Positions 25,721 through 34,600 of a stretch of 64,000 bases of DNA are shown here, in pieces. The position numbers were made by a program, and so were the translations under genes. Source of the stretch: Pseudoalteromonas rubra (GTDB lineage: Bacteria > Pseudomonadota > Gammaproteobacteria > Enterobacterales > Alteromonadaceae); NCBI RefSeq assembly GCF_005887095.1, contig NZ_PNCI01000035.1, forward strand, positions 180,635 through 244,634. The letters run 5' to 3'. A model generated the notes under the pieces. That model saw only the letters and a program-made list of their open reading frames with translations. It did not search any database and was not told where the DNA came from. Numbering within the stretch: position 1 is the stretch's first letter; each line of letters begins with the position of its first letter.

Positions 25721-27292
25721 CTATGAAAATATTTTTTCTTTAACGTGTTCAGCAAAGCCGCTACCGGCTTCTAAATAGAAGTTATAGGTAGAATGCACGC
25801 CCAAATCTTCCAGCTCTTTTTGTTGATCCGGATAGTTTGCAATGGCGGTAACCTGACCTGAGAACCCAGATGCCTTGAGCTGCTCCAGGGCATAGATATT
25901 CTGCATATGCTTGGGCATTGCCAGCATGACCATGTCGACATTGGAATGGTTGACCCTTTGCCAGAAATCAGGGTCAGTTGCATCCGCGAGCAGTACCCGG
26001 CGCTCCAGGCTGATGTGTTTTTCAACTACCTCAGGTTTGATATCGACACCTGCGACAGCGCCAGGGTGGGAAGCATGAATGGTCTCATAGGCACCGGTAC
26101 CAATTCGACCCATACCAAATATCACGATCCGTGTGTCGGTCAGGTTAACTGGCAGCTCTTCTTCAAGCCGTTTATCACTCTCAAACTTAACGAGCAGCGG
26201 TTCAAGCTTAACGTATATTTCATTGGCTTTTTTATTCAAGGGTGTTGCCAGTACAAAGGTGACTGACACAGCCAGTGCGACCACGGCAAGCCAGTCGGCG
26301 GTGATCATGCCACTGCTGGCGGCTACTGCACAGACAATCAGGCCAAACTCGCTGTAGTTGGACAAGGTAAATGCACTAAGCAGTGATGTCCGGGCCCGCA
26401 GTCTGAACATGTTGGTATAGAGGTAGTAAATGAACACTTTCACAGGCAATACGACAGCAAGTAGCACGGCAATAAGCATGGCTTCGAGAGAGATATTGGC
26501 GTTGAGGCCAATATTAAGGAAAAAGCCAACCAATAAGATATCTTTGACGTTGAGCAGTGCTTTAGATAGTTCACCGGCTTTTTTATGTGGCGCAAATATC
26601 ATACCGATGATCAGAGCGCCCAAATCACCTTTCAGACCTGCCAGCTCGAATCCGTGGTAGCCCAGCACCAGGGCAAAGAAAAAACCGAACAATGGCAGGA
26701 GTTCGCCATGTTTTGAGCGGTTAAGTACCCAGAACAACAGTGGCCGCAATAGTGGTAAACCTATAAGCAGAGCAAGGGCCCAAATGTTTGGCGACTTGCC
26801 CGTGCTGATGGCGAGGAAGATCACGGCAAAAATATCCTGCATAACCAGGATCCCGATTGAAATTTTACCGTGCAGACTGGCCATTTCTCCTCTTTCTTCC
26901 AGGACCTTAACCGCAAAAACGGTACTGGAAAAACTAAAAGCAAAGCCAACCAGACAGGCACTTTGCCAGGATAGGTCGACAAATAAAGGTAAACCAAATG
27001 CGCCTAACATCAGTAACAAGGAGGCGAAAAAGGCGATACTGGTGACCAAATGCAGGCTTGCTGGTGCCCAAACCTGAGGCTTAACCAGGTTGGAAACTTT
27101 CAGCTTTAAGCCAATACTGAACAACAGTAGAGTGACACCCAAATCAGCAAGTTGGGTGAGTAAGTCGGTGCTGCTGTGCCCCAATAAGTTGAGGACAAAA
27201 CCCGCCAACAAAAAGCCAATTAATGGTGGGAGTTTGAGTTGATAGACGGAAAAGCCACAGGCAAAGGCAACGGCGAAGTACAGTAATTCCAT
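25721..27292 (-). CDS. Kef-type monovalent cation:proton antiporter with NAD-binding domain
   Basis: CPA2-family transporter of 523 residues. About 12 membrane helices (1-355) form the exchanger domain, with the KDILLVGFFLNIGLN segment typical of the core. A cytoplasmic RCK/TrkA-N Rossmann domain follows from about 390 (IVIFGMGRIGTGAYE, then LLADATDPDFW). It resembles KefB/KefC and YbaL, which exchange K+ or Na+ for H+. It lacks the C-terminal glutathione-gating extension of KefC, so glutathione control is not implied. Monocistronic. Confidence 0.9.
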   Translation of the reverse strand: MELLYFAVAFACGFSVYQLKLPPLIGFLLAGFVLNLLGHSSTDLLTQLADLGVTLLLFSIGLKLKVSNLVKPQVWAPASLHLVTSIAFFASLLLMLGAFGLPLFVDLSWQSACLVGFAFSFSSTVFAVKVLEERGEMASLHGKISIGILVMQDIFAVIFLAISTGKSPNIWALALLIGLPLLRPLLFWVLNRSKHGELLPLFGFFFALVLGYHGFELAGLKGDLGALIIGMIFAPHKKAGELSKALLNVKDILLVGFFLNIGLNANISLEAMLIAVLLAVVLPVKVFIYYLYTNMFRLRARTSLLSAFTLSNYSEFGLIVCAVAASSGMITADWLAVVALAVSVTFVLATPLNKKANEIYVKLEPLLVKFESDKRLEEELPVNLTDTRIVIFGMGRIGTGAYETIHASHPGAVAGVDIKPEVVEKHISLERRVLLADATDPDFWQRVNHSNVDMVMLAMPKHMQNIYALEQLKASGFSGQVTAIANYPDQQKELEDLGVHSTYNFYLEAGSGFAEHVKEKIFS

Positions 27293-27506
27293 AGTGATTC
27301 AGTCAAGTCGAAGGTGTTAGCAGTGTAACAAAACAAACTGATTTATAAATGAAAAATTAGCACATTGCGTAACTAATAAATGCCTTAAGTGGCGCGTTTG
27401 GGGATTTGATGTCAACTATTTATCTGATAGCTATAAATTTTCGCTGACAAACCAGAAAAAATGTGGTTAAGATGCGGATAAGGGGACATCCTCGAGAGGA
27501 GATAAG

Positions 27507-28250
27507 ATGTTTAAAAAGCTCTTGGCATCCGTAGGTATTGGTGCCGCGAAAGTAGATACAATTTTAGAAACAGAACATTTGCATCCAGGTCAAAAATTCC
27601 AGGCGCAAATAGTTGTTCTGGGTGGTGATGTAGAGCAAGAGGTGAGTGGACTAGAGCTGGCGTTGATGACAAAAGTGAAGGTTGAAGGTGACAGTGGCGA
27701 ATACTATGCAAATCAGGTAATCGAAAAATGGCGTGTCGGCAGCAAATTCACAATTGCACCGGGCGAGAAAAAAGTGATCCCATTTGAGGCTCGCCTGCAC
27801 TCAGAAACCCCGATCACCGAAATTAATGCGCCTTATAATCACAGCTATGTTTGGCTGGAAACGGGACTCGACATTGATTTGGCGATGGACCCAAGCGACA
27901 AAGATTTACTGCATATTTATCCGAATGAGGCCGTGAAAAATTGTCTTGTGGCCATGGATAAGCTTGGTTTTAAAATGGTGAAGGCGGACGTTGAACGAGG
28001 GTATCTCAAGGCGTCGAACTTTCAGTCTGTATCGGGGTGTTATCAGGAAATAGAATATCGTCCTGCCAGCACATCCCTGTTTGGTTTACAGGAAGTGGAA
28101 CTATCTTTTGTCCCTGAGGCACATCGAACGCATGTGTTGATAGAGTTAGACAGGGCGTTTCGCGGCGACGGCTATGTTGACCTGACTATTGAGCACGATC
28201 AGGTGAACTTATCCCAGTTATGTGATCAACTGGAAAGGCTGTTTGCCTGA
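27507..28250 (+). CDS. Spo0M (SpoOM) family protein
   Basis: A 247-residue arrestin-like beta protein of the Spo0M family, named for a Bacillus sporulation regulator but common in non-sporulating bacteria. The start MFKKLLASVGIGAAKVDT is typical. A two-sheet arrestin-like half follows (about 20-125, FIAPGEKKVIPFEARL-type strands, NHSYVWLETGLDIDLAMDP). The C-terminal half is a separate domain (150-247). Ribosome binding site GAGAGGAG lies just upstream. Role in this organism unknown. Confidence 0.87.
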   Translation: MFKKLLASVGIGAAKVDTILETEHLHPGQKFQAQIVVLGGDVEQEVSGLELALMTKVKVEGDSGEYYANQVIEKWRVGSKFTIAPGEKKVIPFEARLHSETPITEINAPYNHSYVWLETGLDIDLAMDPSDKDLLHIYPNEAVKNCLVAMDKLGFKMVKADVERGYLKASNFQSVSGCYQEIEYRPASTSLFGLQEVELSFVPEAHRTHVLIELDRAFRGDGYVDLTIEHDQVNLSQLCDQLERLFA

Positions 28251-28298
28251 ACTGTAGTTGCGCCTCGTTAGGGGCGTATCTTTTCAAGTGATAAATTC

Positions 28299-28733
28299 AT
28301 GCAAGTTAAAACCTTTTACGAACTGTCTCATGACGAGCTGTTTAGTATTTTTCACACGCGTATTGCTGTGTTTGTTGTGGAGCAAGCCTGTGCTTACCAG
28401 GAAATCGACGAGACGGATAAAAAGTCAGATACCTTACATGTTTTTCTAATCGAGGAAGGCGAGTTACAGGCCTATGCAAGGTGCTATAAATCGGCCTCGG
28501 GTTGTAGTGCAATTGGCCGTGTGCTGGTTTCACAAGCCTGTCGCGGTAAAGGCATAGCCCAGAATTTGATGACCAGAGCAATAGAAGTCTGCCGCACACA
28601 TTATGGCTTGCAACCCATACATATCTCTGCGCAAACCTATTTGACTCAATTTTACCAGTCTCTCGGCTTTGAAATATGCAGCCAGGCTTATCTGGAAGAC
28701 GGGATTGAACACATAGATATGGTACTTTCTTAA
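28299..28733 (+). CDS. elaA: ElaA-type GNAT acetyltransferase
   Basis: Acetyl-CoA-dependent N-acetyltransferase of 144 residues. The opening FYELSHDELFSIFHTRIAVFVVEQ is the ElaA hallmark. The acetyl-CoA loop is RVLVSQACRGKGIAQNLM (Q/RxxGxG/A). The last strand FYQSLGFEICSQAYLEDGI carries the usual Tyr-Gly-Phe pattern. The substrate is unknown. It follows the Spo0M gene by 48 bp and may be co-transcribed. Confidence 0.9.
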   Translation: MQVKTFYELSHDELFSIFHTRIAVFVVEQACAYQEIDETDKKSDTLHVFLIEEGELQAYARCYKSASGCSAIGRVLVSQACRGKGIAQNLMTRAIEVCRTHYGLQPIHISAQTYLTQFYQSLGFEICSQAYLEDGIEHIDMVLS

Positions 28734-28811
28734 GGGATGAAATGGTACACAGATGTGAAGGTAAACCTATATACATCTGTGTAACGTCAAAGCTGATTAG
28801 GGCATGGGAAA

Positions 28812-29399
28812 TTAAAGTTGTTTCAACGCCTCAATCGCGCCTTGGTAATCCGGTTCACTGGCTAGATTGCTAACCAGCTGTTTGTAAACCACCTTGTGAT
28901 CTTTGTCTAAGACCAGTACAGCTCGGCTCAACAGGCCCATATCCTTAATGTAAAGGCCATATTTGGCACCGAAATCACGCCAGACTGAATCCGATAATGT
29001 ATCAATCTGATCAATGTTTTCTGATTTACAAAAGCGTTTTTGAGCGAAAGGGAGGTCTGCGCTGATGGTAAGCATTGCGACTTCCGAGAACTCTTTTGCC
29101 ACTTTTTCGTTAAAATACTTGGTCTGCAAAGAGCAGATCCCAGTATCCAGGCTGGGTACGACGCTGATCAAAACGGGTTTACCCACGTAACTGGCTAATG
29201 TAACTGGTACAAAGCTGCTATCAACCACTTTAAAGTCGGGGGCCGAGTCGCCCACCTTAATGCCCTGGCCCAATAGAGTGACAGGCTTCCCCTGTGCACT
29301 GACTTTTCCTGCGTCAACCTGGTTTTCTTGCAGCTCGCTGGCACAGACTGGGTTAGTCAACGTCAACAATGATGCTGTCAGCAAGGATATGATTCGCAT
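28812..29399 (-). CDS. tpx: Exported thiol peroxidase (Tpx family)
   Basis: Atypical 2-Cys peroxiredoxin that reduces lipid and hydrogen peroxides. The catalytic Cys lies in SLDTGICS and the resolving Cys in FAQKRFCKSE, both at family positions. Unlike cytoplasmic E. coli Tpx (168 residues), this 195-residue protein begins with a signal peptide (SLLTASLLTLTNPVCASE), so it should act in the periplasm. It would then need a periplasmic thiol partner rather than cytoplasmic thioredoxin. Monocistronic. Confidence 0.92.
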   Translation of the reverse strand: MRIISLLTASLLTLTNPVCASELQENQVDAGKVSAQGKPVTLLGQGIKVGDSAPDFKVVDSSFVPVTLASYVGKPVLISVVPSLDTGICSLQTKYFNEKVAKEFSEVAMLTISADLPFAQKRFCKSENIDQIDTLSDSVWRDFGAKYGLYIKDMGLLSRAVLVLDKDHKVVYKQLVSNLASEPDYQGAIEALKQL

Positions 29400-29602
29400 A
29401 ACGTATTCCCTTTTTAATTTTTCGCAATTTCCGTCAGTGTATTATACTGGAATTATATAACCAACCTTTGCAGTAAATTGGATTGTAAATCGGTTAAGCT
29501 TTGATTACCATGTAAGTCCTAAAATGCTGCTATGTCATAACTATAAATAGAAAATTTTCGGCTTCTTACAACTAGTTAGCTGAAAATGCGAAGAGAGCTT
29601 TT

Positions 29603-30607
29603 ATGTCAACACCTGTCCTGATATGCGATGATTCTAAATTGGCTCGCCGGCAACTGGCGCGATCATTGCCGGACGACTGGGATATTAAAGTGGAATTTGC
29701 AGAGCATGGCCTGGATTGCATTGAAAAAATAAAAATGGTCTCCCCTGAGATCCTCTTTTTAGATTTAAACATGCCTCACATGGATGGATATGAGGTATTA
29801 CAAGCAATAAACGAACAAGGATTGAATGTTTTGACAGTTGTCGTCTCTGGAGATATCCAGCCCAATGCGCACCAAAGAGTAATGGAATTAGGTGCAATCG
29901 ATTTTATACGTAAGCCCTGTGATGCTGCAAAGTTGGAAGAAATCATTACGCATCATGGGATCAAAGACAAAGCCATTCGTGCCAATCTGGTGCATAAGCT
30001 CGGTGAGCAACTTGAACCTGAGATCCGAGATATTTATCAAGAAATCACAAACGTAGCAATGGGGCAGGCAGGTGATTTGCTCGCTCGGCTACTCAATGTA
30101 TTCGTAGAATTACCTATCCCAAATGTAAACGTGCTTGAGGTTAATGAGCTACACATGGCGTTGCAAGCGATTGATGCAAGCGCCACGACATCGGGTGTAT
30201 GCCAGGGGTTTATCGGAGGCGGAGTATCAGGAGAAGCCTTGCTTTTACTCAATGACTCCAGCTTCAAGGAAATTGCATCATTGATGAGCTATACGGGTGA
30301 ACTCAATCAAAAAGTTGAACTTGAGCTGCTTATGGACATTAGTAATATCCTGATTGGTGCCATCCTAACGGGTTTATCAAAGCAGTTAGACATGCCATTT
30401 AGCCAGGGCCACCCAGTCGTGCTAGGGCAGCATTGTGAAGTTTCTGAGCTCGTTAAGGCGAACAAAGACCGTTGGCAACGTACGCTAGCGATTGAAATAA
30501 GTTACGGAATAGAAGACCACGACATAAACTGCGATTTAATGTTGTTGTTTACTGAAGACTCACTTAAAACACTCAAATATAAAGTTGAGTACCTGTTAGA
30601 AGATTAG
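29603..30607 (+). CDS. Response regulator with C-terminal CheC-like domain
   Basis: A 334-residue fusion. Residues 1-120 are a complete receiver (DDSKLARRQ, phosphoacceptor Asp in ILFLDLNMPHMDG, Lys in FIRKP). Residues about 140-330 resemble CheC/CheX phosphatases. The two helices carrying the E-x3-N type active sites are visible as QEITNVAMGQAGDLL and ELLMDISNILIGAIL. Such fusions may dephosphorylate CheY-like proteins or themselves. It is 4 bp from a diguanylate cyclase gene, so the pair likely forms one c-di-GMP-related signalling unit. The input kinase is not in the window. Confidence 0.88.
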   Translation: MSTPVLICDDSKLARRQLARSLPDDWDIKVEFAEHGLDCIEKIKMVSPEILFLDLNMPHMDGYEVLQAINEQGLNVLTVVVSGDIQPNAHQRVMELGAIDFIRKPCDAAKLEEIITHHGIKDKAIRANLVHKLGEQLEPEIRDIYQEITNVAMGQAGDLLARLLNVFVELPIPNVNVLEVNELHMALQAIDASATTSGVCQGFIGGGVSGEALLLLNDSSFKEIASLMSYTGELNQKVELELLMDISNILIGAILTGLSKQLDMPFSQGHPVVLGQHCEVSELVKANKDRWQRTLAIEISYGIEDHDINCDLMLLFTEDSLKTLKYKVEYLLED

Positions 30608-30611
30608 AATT

Positions 30612-31583
30612 ATGCCAGCATCTGATTTTGACATGAATGAGATCCATTGGTTAATGGATATGTTTAACACAGTTGATGTCGGCCTGGTCGTTTTAGACAG
30701 GAACTATCGAGTGTGTATTTGGAATGGGTTTATGGAAAACCACTCCGGCTTGCTACCAAGTGCAGTTAAAGACAAAGATGTCTTTGATTTGTTCCCCAGT
30801 ATTGACGAGGCTTGGTTTAAGAGTAAATCAGAACCTGTATTTGTACTCAAAAACCGGTCTTTCACGATCTGGGAACAGCAGCCCTATATTTTCCGCTTTA
30901 GAAATTATCGGCCAATCACAGGAAAGGCTGATTATATGTATCAAAATGCAACCTTTATCCCGCTGACGACTGTAACTGGCGAAGTAGCACACATTTGTGT
31001 GATTATTTACGATGTGACAGACGAGGCAATGAACAAGCTTGAGCTTGAGAAGGTCAATAAAACGCTGGAAAAAATGAGCCGCACAGACAGCCTTACTAAG
31101 CTTGCGAATCGTGGCTATTGGGAGCAAAGTCTAAGAACTGAGTTCAAGCGTTTACAGCGCAGCCATGGTAGCAGCAGTTTGTTAATGTTCGACATCGACT
31201 TTTTTAAGCGTATTAATGATGCCTATGGTCATAGTGGCGGCGATGAGGCCATTCGACATATCTCAGATCTGTTACAAAAGACATTGCGTGAAACCGACGT
31301 AGCGGGGCGTTATGGTGGAGAAGAGTTTGCTGTAACTCTGGTGGATACCGATGCTGAGGGCGCGAAGGTATTTGCTGAAAGGCTACGTTGCCTGATTGAA
31401 AACTCAGTAATTTACTATGACGATAAAGAGATTAAGCTGACTGTGAGCCTGGGCATCGCCTGCTGCGATGACAATTTTGAAAAATATGAGCAATGGATAG
31501 AAGCCGCTGATACAGCGCTTTACCACTCTAAAGAAAATGGCCGAAACATAGTTACTGTGTATGATCCGTCTATGGCGCACTAA
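30612..31583 (+). CDS. PAS-GGDEF diguanylate cyclase
   Basis: Makes cyclic di-GMP from two GTP. The 323-residue protein has an N-terminal PAS sensor (about 8-140), a short coiled linker (NKLELEKVNKTLEKMSRTD), and a GGDEF domain (about 160-320). The active site is RYGGEEF and the product-inhibition site RETD lies five residues before it, so feedback control is expected. It has no membrane segment and is therefore cytoplasmic. Co-transcribed with the receiver-CheC gene. Confidence 0.95.
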   Translation: MPASDFDMNEIHWLMDMFNTVDVGLVVLDRNYRVCIWNGFMENHSGLLPSAVKDKDVFDLFPSIDEAWFKSKSEPVFVLKNRSFTIWEQQPYIFRFRNYRPITGKADYMYQNATFIPLTTVTGEVAHICVIIYDVTDEAMNKLELEKVNKTLEKMSRTDSLTKLANRGYWEQSLRTEFKRLQRSHGSSSLLMFDIDFFKRINDAYGHSGGDEAIRHISDLLQKTLRETDVAGRYGGEEFAVTLVDTDAEGAKVFAERLRCLIENSVIYYDDKEIKLTVSLGIACCDDNFEKYEQWIEAADTALYHSKENGRNIVTVYDPSMAH

Positions 31584-31743
31584 ATAGTATCAACTTGCGT
31601 ATTATCAATTCATGTAACAAGGTGCCAAATCACGCCGTTAGAAATGAAATGGCAGCTCTTTCCAGGCAAATGACACAGTGAGGCATTTAGATAGTTCGGT
31701 ACCATAGCTTTCTAAATCAGAAAGATGTTACTCAGAATGACAA

Positions 31744-31765
31744 AAAGCCCTTTCATAAGGGCTTT
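31744..31765 (-). terminator. spoVR terminator
   Basis: 9-bp arms AAAGCCCTT / AAGGGCTTT with loop TCAT, then TT on the minus strand to make a run of five T's. It lies 6 bp beyond the spoVR stop. Confidence 0.8.
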
Positions 31766-31770
31766 AGTTG

Positions 31771-33282
31771 CTAAATGGAGTCTTCTTTATTTTCCTGAGG
31801 ACACTGACCCAGAATGTTCACCGTACCGTCATCCTGTTGCTCTTCAAGTTTAACTGGAAATCCCCATAATCGGTAAAGGTGCTTAAGTACTTCTTTCTTT
31901 GAGTCTGCAAGGGGGACCTTGTTATGAGGAACGTACCTTAATGTCAGTGAACGATCGCCTCGTATATCCACATTGTACACCTGAATATTGGGTTCGTGAT
32001 TACTCAGGTTATAATGTGCAGACAAACTATTTCTGACCTTCTGATAACCAGATTCATCGTGAATGGCTCCTACTTCCAGATGGGGTGATTTTTCCTGGTC
32101 TATGATAGTAAATAACTTGAAATCTCTCATGATTTTCGGAGACAGAAACTGGCTAACAAAGCTTTCATCTTTGAAGTTCTCCATGGCAAAATGGAGTGTA
32201 TCTAGCCAATCCTTACCGGCAAATTCTGGGAACCAGTACTTGTCTTCGTCAGTTGGGTTTTCACAGATCCTGCGGATATCCACCATCATATTAAACCCCA
32301 GCGCATACGGGTTTATGCCAGAGTAAAACTTACTGTTGTATGGAGGTTGATATACGACATTGGTATGACTTTGTAGAAACTCTAGCATAAATGCGTCGCT
32401 TAACTTACCTTCGTCATATAGGTGGTTCAATATCGTATAGTGCCAAAACGTGGCCCAGCCTTCATTCATCACCTGAGTTTGTCTCTGCGGATAAAAGTAC
32501 TGAGATACTTTACGTACTATTCGAATGATCTCGCGTTGCCAGGATTCGAGCAATGGGGCGTTCTTTTCGATAAAGTACAGGATATTTTCCTGAGGCTCAG
32601 AAGGAAACTTAACATCTTCTCGTTCATCCTGTTGTTTCCCTTTGGGGATGGTTCGCCAGAGTTCATTGACCTGAGACTGTAGATAATCTTCTCGCTCTTT
32701 TTGGCGTTTTTGCTCCTCGTACATAGAGATTTGTTGCGGGCGTTTATAGCGATCTACCCCATAATTCATTAATGCATGGCAGGAGTCGAGCAGGTTTTCA
32801 ACCTCATCTATGCCGTACTTTTGCTCACACTTAGCGACATAGTTCTTTGCAAAGACCAGATAGTCAATAATCGACGATGCATCTGTCCATGCTTTGAAAA
32901 GATAGTTCCCTTTAAAAAACGAATTATGGCCGTAGCAGGCATGTGCCATTACCAACGCCTGCATTGGCATGGTATTTTCTTCCATCAGATAGGCGATACA
33001 CGGATCTGAGTTGATCACAATTTCATAAGCGAGGCCCATTTGTCCTCGTTTGTAGGTTTGTTCCGTCTGGATAAACTTCTTACCATAAGACCAGTGTGCA
33101 TAGCCTATAGGCATGCCTACGCTGGAGTAGGCATCCATCATTTGTTCCGCGGTGATCACTTCAATCTGATTCGGATAGGTATCCAGTCTGTAATGGGCCG
33201 CAACTCGAGCAATCTCAGCCTGATATTCTTCAAGCAAGTCGAACGTCCAGTCCGGGCCATCATTTAGCGGGTTATATGTCAT
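31771..33282 (-). CDS. SpoVR family protein (YcgB)
   Basis: A 503-residue cytoplasmic protein of the SpoVR family (YcgB in E. coli), named for a Bacillus spore-cortex gene and widespread in proteobacteria. Its biochemical activity is unknown. Conserved blocks include PIGYAHWSYGKKF, MAHACYGHNSFFKGNY and NEGWATFWHYTI, whose His and Glu residues look like metal ligands. The ATG at 33282 has GGGAG five bases upstream; the in-frame GTG at 33288 is too close to that site. It is the last gene of the prkA-DUF444-spoVR unit. Confidence 0.93.
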   Translation of the reverse strand: MTYNPLNDGPDWTFDLLEEYQAEIARVAAHYRLDTYPNQIEVITAEQMMDAYSSVGMPIGYAHWSYGKKFIQTEQTYKRGQMGLAYEIVINSDPCIAYLMEENTMPMQALVMAHACYGHNSFFKGNYLFKAWTDASSIIDYLVFAKNYVAKCEQKYGIDEVENLLDSCHALMNYGVDRYKRPQQISMYEEQKRQKEREDYLQSQVNELWRTIPKGKQQDEREDVKFPSEPQENILYFIEKNAPLLESWQREIIRIVRKVSQYFYPQRQTQVMNEGWATFWHYTILNHLYDEGKLSDAFMLEFLQSHTNVVYQPPYNSKFYSGINPYALGFNMMVDIRRICENPTDEDKYWFPEFAGKDWLDTLHFAMENFKDESFVSQFLSPKIMRDFKLFTIIDQEKSPHLEVGAIHDESGYQKVRNSLSAHYNLSNHEPNIQVYNVDIRGDRSLTLRYVPHNKVPLADSKKEVLKHLYRLWGFPVKLEEQQDDGTVNILGQCPQENKEDSI

Positions 33283-33296
33283 AGGCACTCCCCCAG

Positions 33297-34577
33297 TTAG
33301 GCTGCATTTTGTTGTCGGTTTTTCTTAAACAACTCTCTGAATATCGGATAGATATCTTCGACAGAACGAATGTGTTGCATAGCAAAGTTGTCAAATGTAT
33401 CCGCAATGCCCTGGTACTCGCGCCAAAGACTTTGATGCGCGCGTGTGGTGATTTCGATGTAGGCATAGTAACGCACTACTTTTAACAGCTTGTTCGTTAG
33501 TATGTCTGTACAGTGTGGTGAATCATCTGCCCAGTTGTCACCATCAGATGCCTGCGCGGCATAGATGTTCCAGTCACCTTGTGCATATCTGTCTGCAATG
33601 ATTTCATCCATCAGTTTCAGCGCACTGGACACTATGGTGCCGCCAGTCTCCTGAGAATAGAAGAACTCTTGCTCATCGACTTCTTTCGCTTGCGTGTGGT
33701 GCCTGATATAGACCACTTCGATATCTTTGTAGGTTCGTGTTAAGAACTGATAAAGCAAAATATAAAACCGCTTCGCCATATCTTTGGTTGCCTGATCCAT
33801 TGAGCCAGATACATCCATCAGGCAAAACATGACAGCTTTACTTGTAGGGTGTGGGCGCTTTTCATAATTTCTGAACCGCAGGTCATAGTTATCAATAAAA
33901 GGAACCGCATCTATCTTGCGCTTAAGCTCTGCTATTTCTCGCTCAAGTTGCTGGATTTGTGTTTGCTTTGGTACAGGTTCCTCAAGCAAAGCCGCTAATT
34001 GCTCTTCTAGCTCTTTAAGCTGCTTTCTTTTGCTTGCGGTCATAGCAATGCGCCTGGCTACTGAGCCTTTCAACGATCTCACAATATCCAAGTTGCTTGG
34101 CATACCATCGTTACAAAAGCCAGCTCTGTGTGTTTTCATTTGCACTAACTTGTCGAGCTGACTTTTTTGCAGGTTTGGCAACTCAAGGTCTTCGAACAAG
34201 AGATCCAGATATTCATCTTTTGAAATTGAAAACACAAAATCGTCCTGACCTTCACCTTGGTCACTCGCGTTGCCTTCTCCGGCGCCGCCACCCTGACCTG
34301 AGGGTGGGCGTTGGATTTTGTCTCCCGTCGTGAATTGATCATTGCCGGGATGAATGTGTTCTCGATTCCCCCCTTTCCCTTGATGAAAAATGGGTTCACT
34401 GATGTCTCTTTGTGGTATAGAAATACTCTCTCCACTGGAGACATCAGTAACACTTCTTTTGTTGATGGCATCTGAAACCGCTTCTTTTATCTGCTTTTTA
34501 TAGCGTCTGATAAAGCGCTGACGGTTCAACGTACTTTTATTCTTGCCATTCAGTCGACGATCGATGAAATGTGCCAT
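33297..34577 (-). CDS. DUF444 (YeaH/YhbH) protein
   Basis: A 426-residue protein of the YeaH/YhbH family, always found beside PrkA. It has a Lys/Arg-rich start (NRQRFIRRYKKQIKEAV) and a Gly-rich low-complexity linker (about 95-115). A coiled segment follows (about 180-215). The C-terminal von Willebrand factor A-type domain carries the MIDAS motif DVSGSMD. In E. coli yeaGH is induced by starvation. A partner role for the PrkA kinase is the usual proposal. Confidence 0.93.
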   Translation of the reverse strand: MAHFIDRRLNGKNKSTLNRQRFIRRYKKQIKEAVSDAINKRSVTDVSSGESISIPQRDISEPIFHQGKGGNREHIHPGNDQFTTGDKIQRPPSGQGGGAGEGNASDQGEGQDDFVFSISKDEYLDLLFEDLELPNLQKSQLDKLVQMKTHRAGFCNDGMPSNLDIVRSLKGSVARRIAMTASKRKQLKELEEQLAALLEEPVPKQTQIQQLEREIAELKRKIDAVPFIDNYDLRFRNYEKRPHPTSKAVMFCLMDVSGSMDQATKDMAKRFYILLYQFLTRTYKDIEVVYIRHHTQAKEVDEQEFFYSQETGGTIVSSALKLMDEIIADRYAQGDWNIYAAQASDGDNWADDSPHCTDILTNKLLKVVRYYAYIEITTRAHQSLWREYQGIADTFDNFAMQHIRSVEDIYPIFRELFKKNRQQNAA

Positions 34578-34600
34578 AGAACACCCTCCAACCGCTAATG

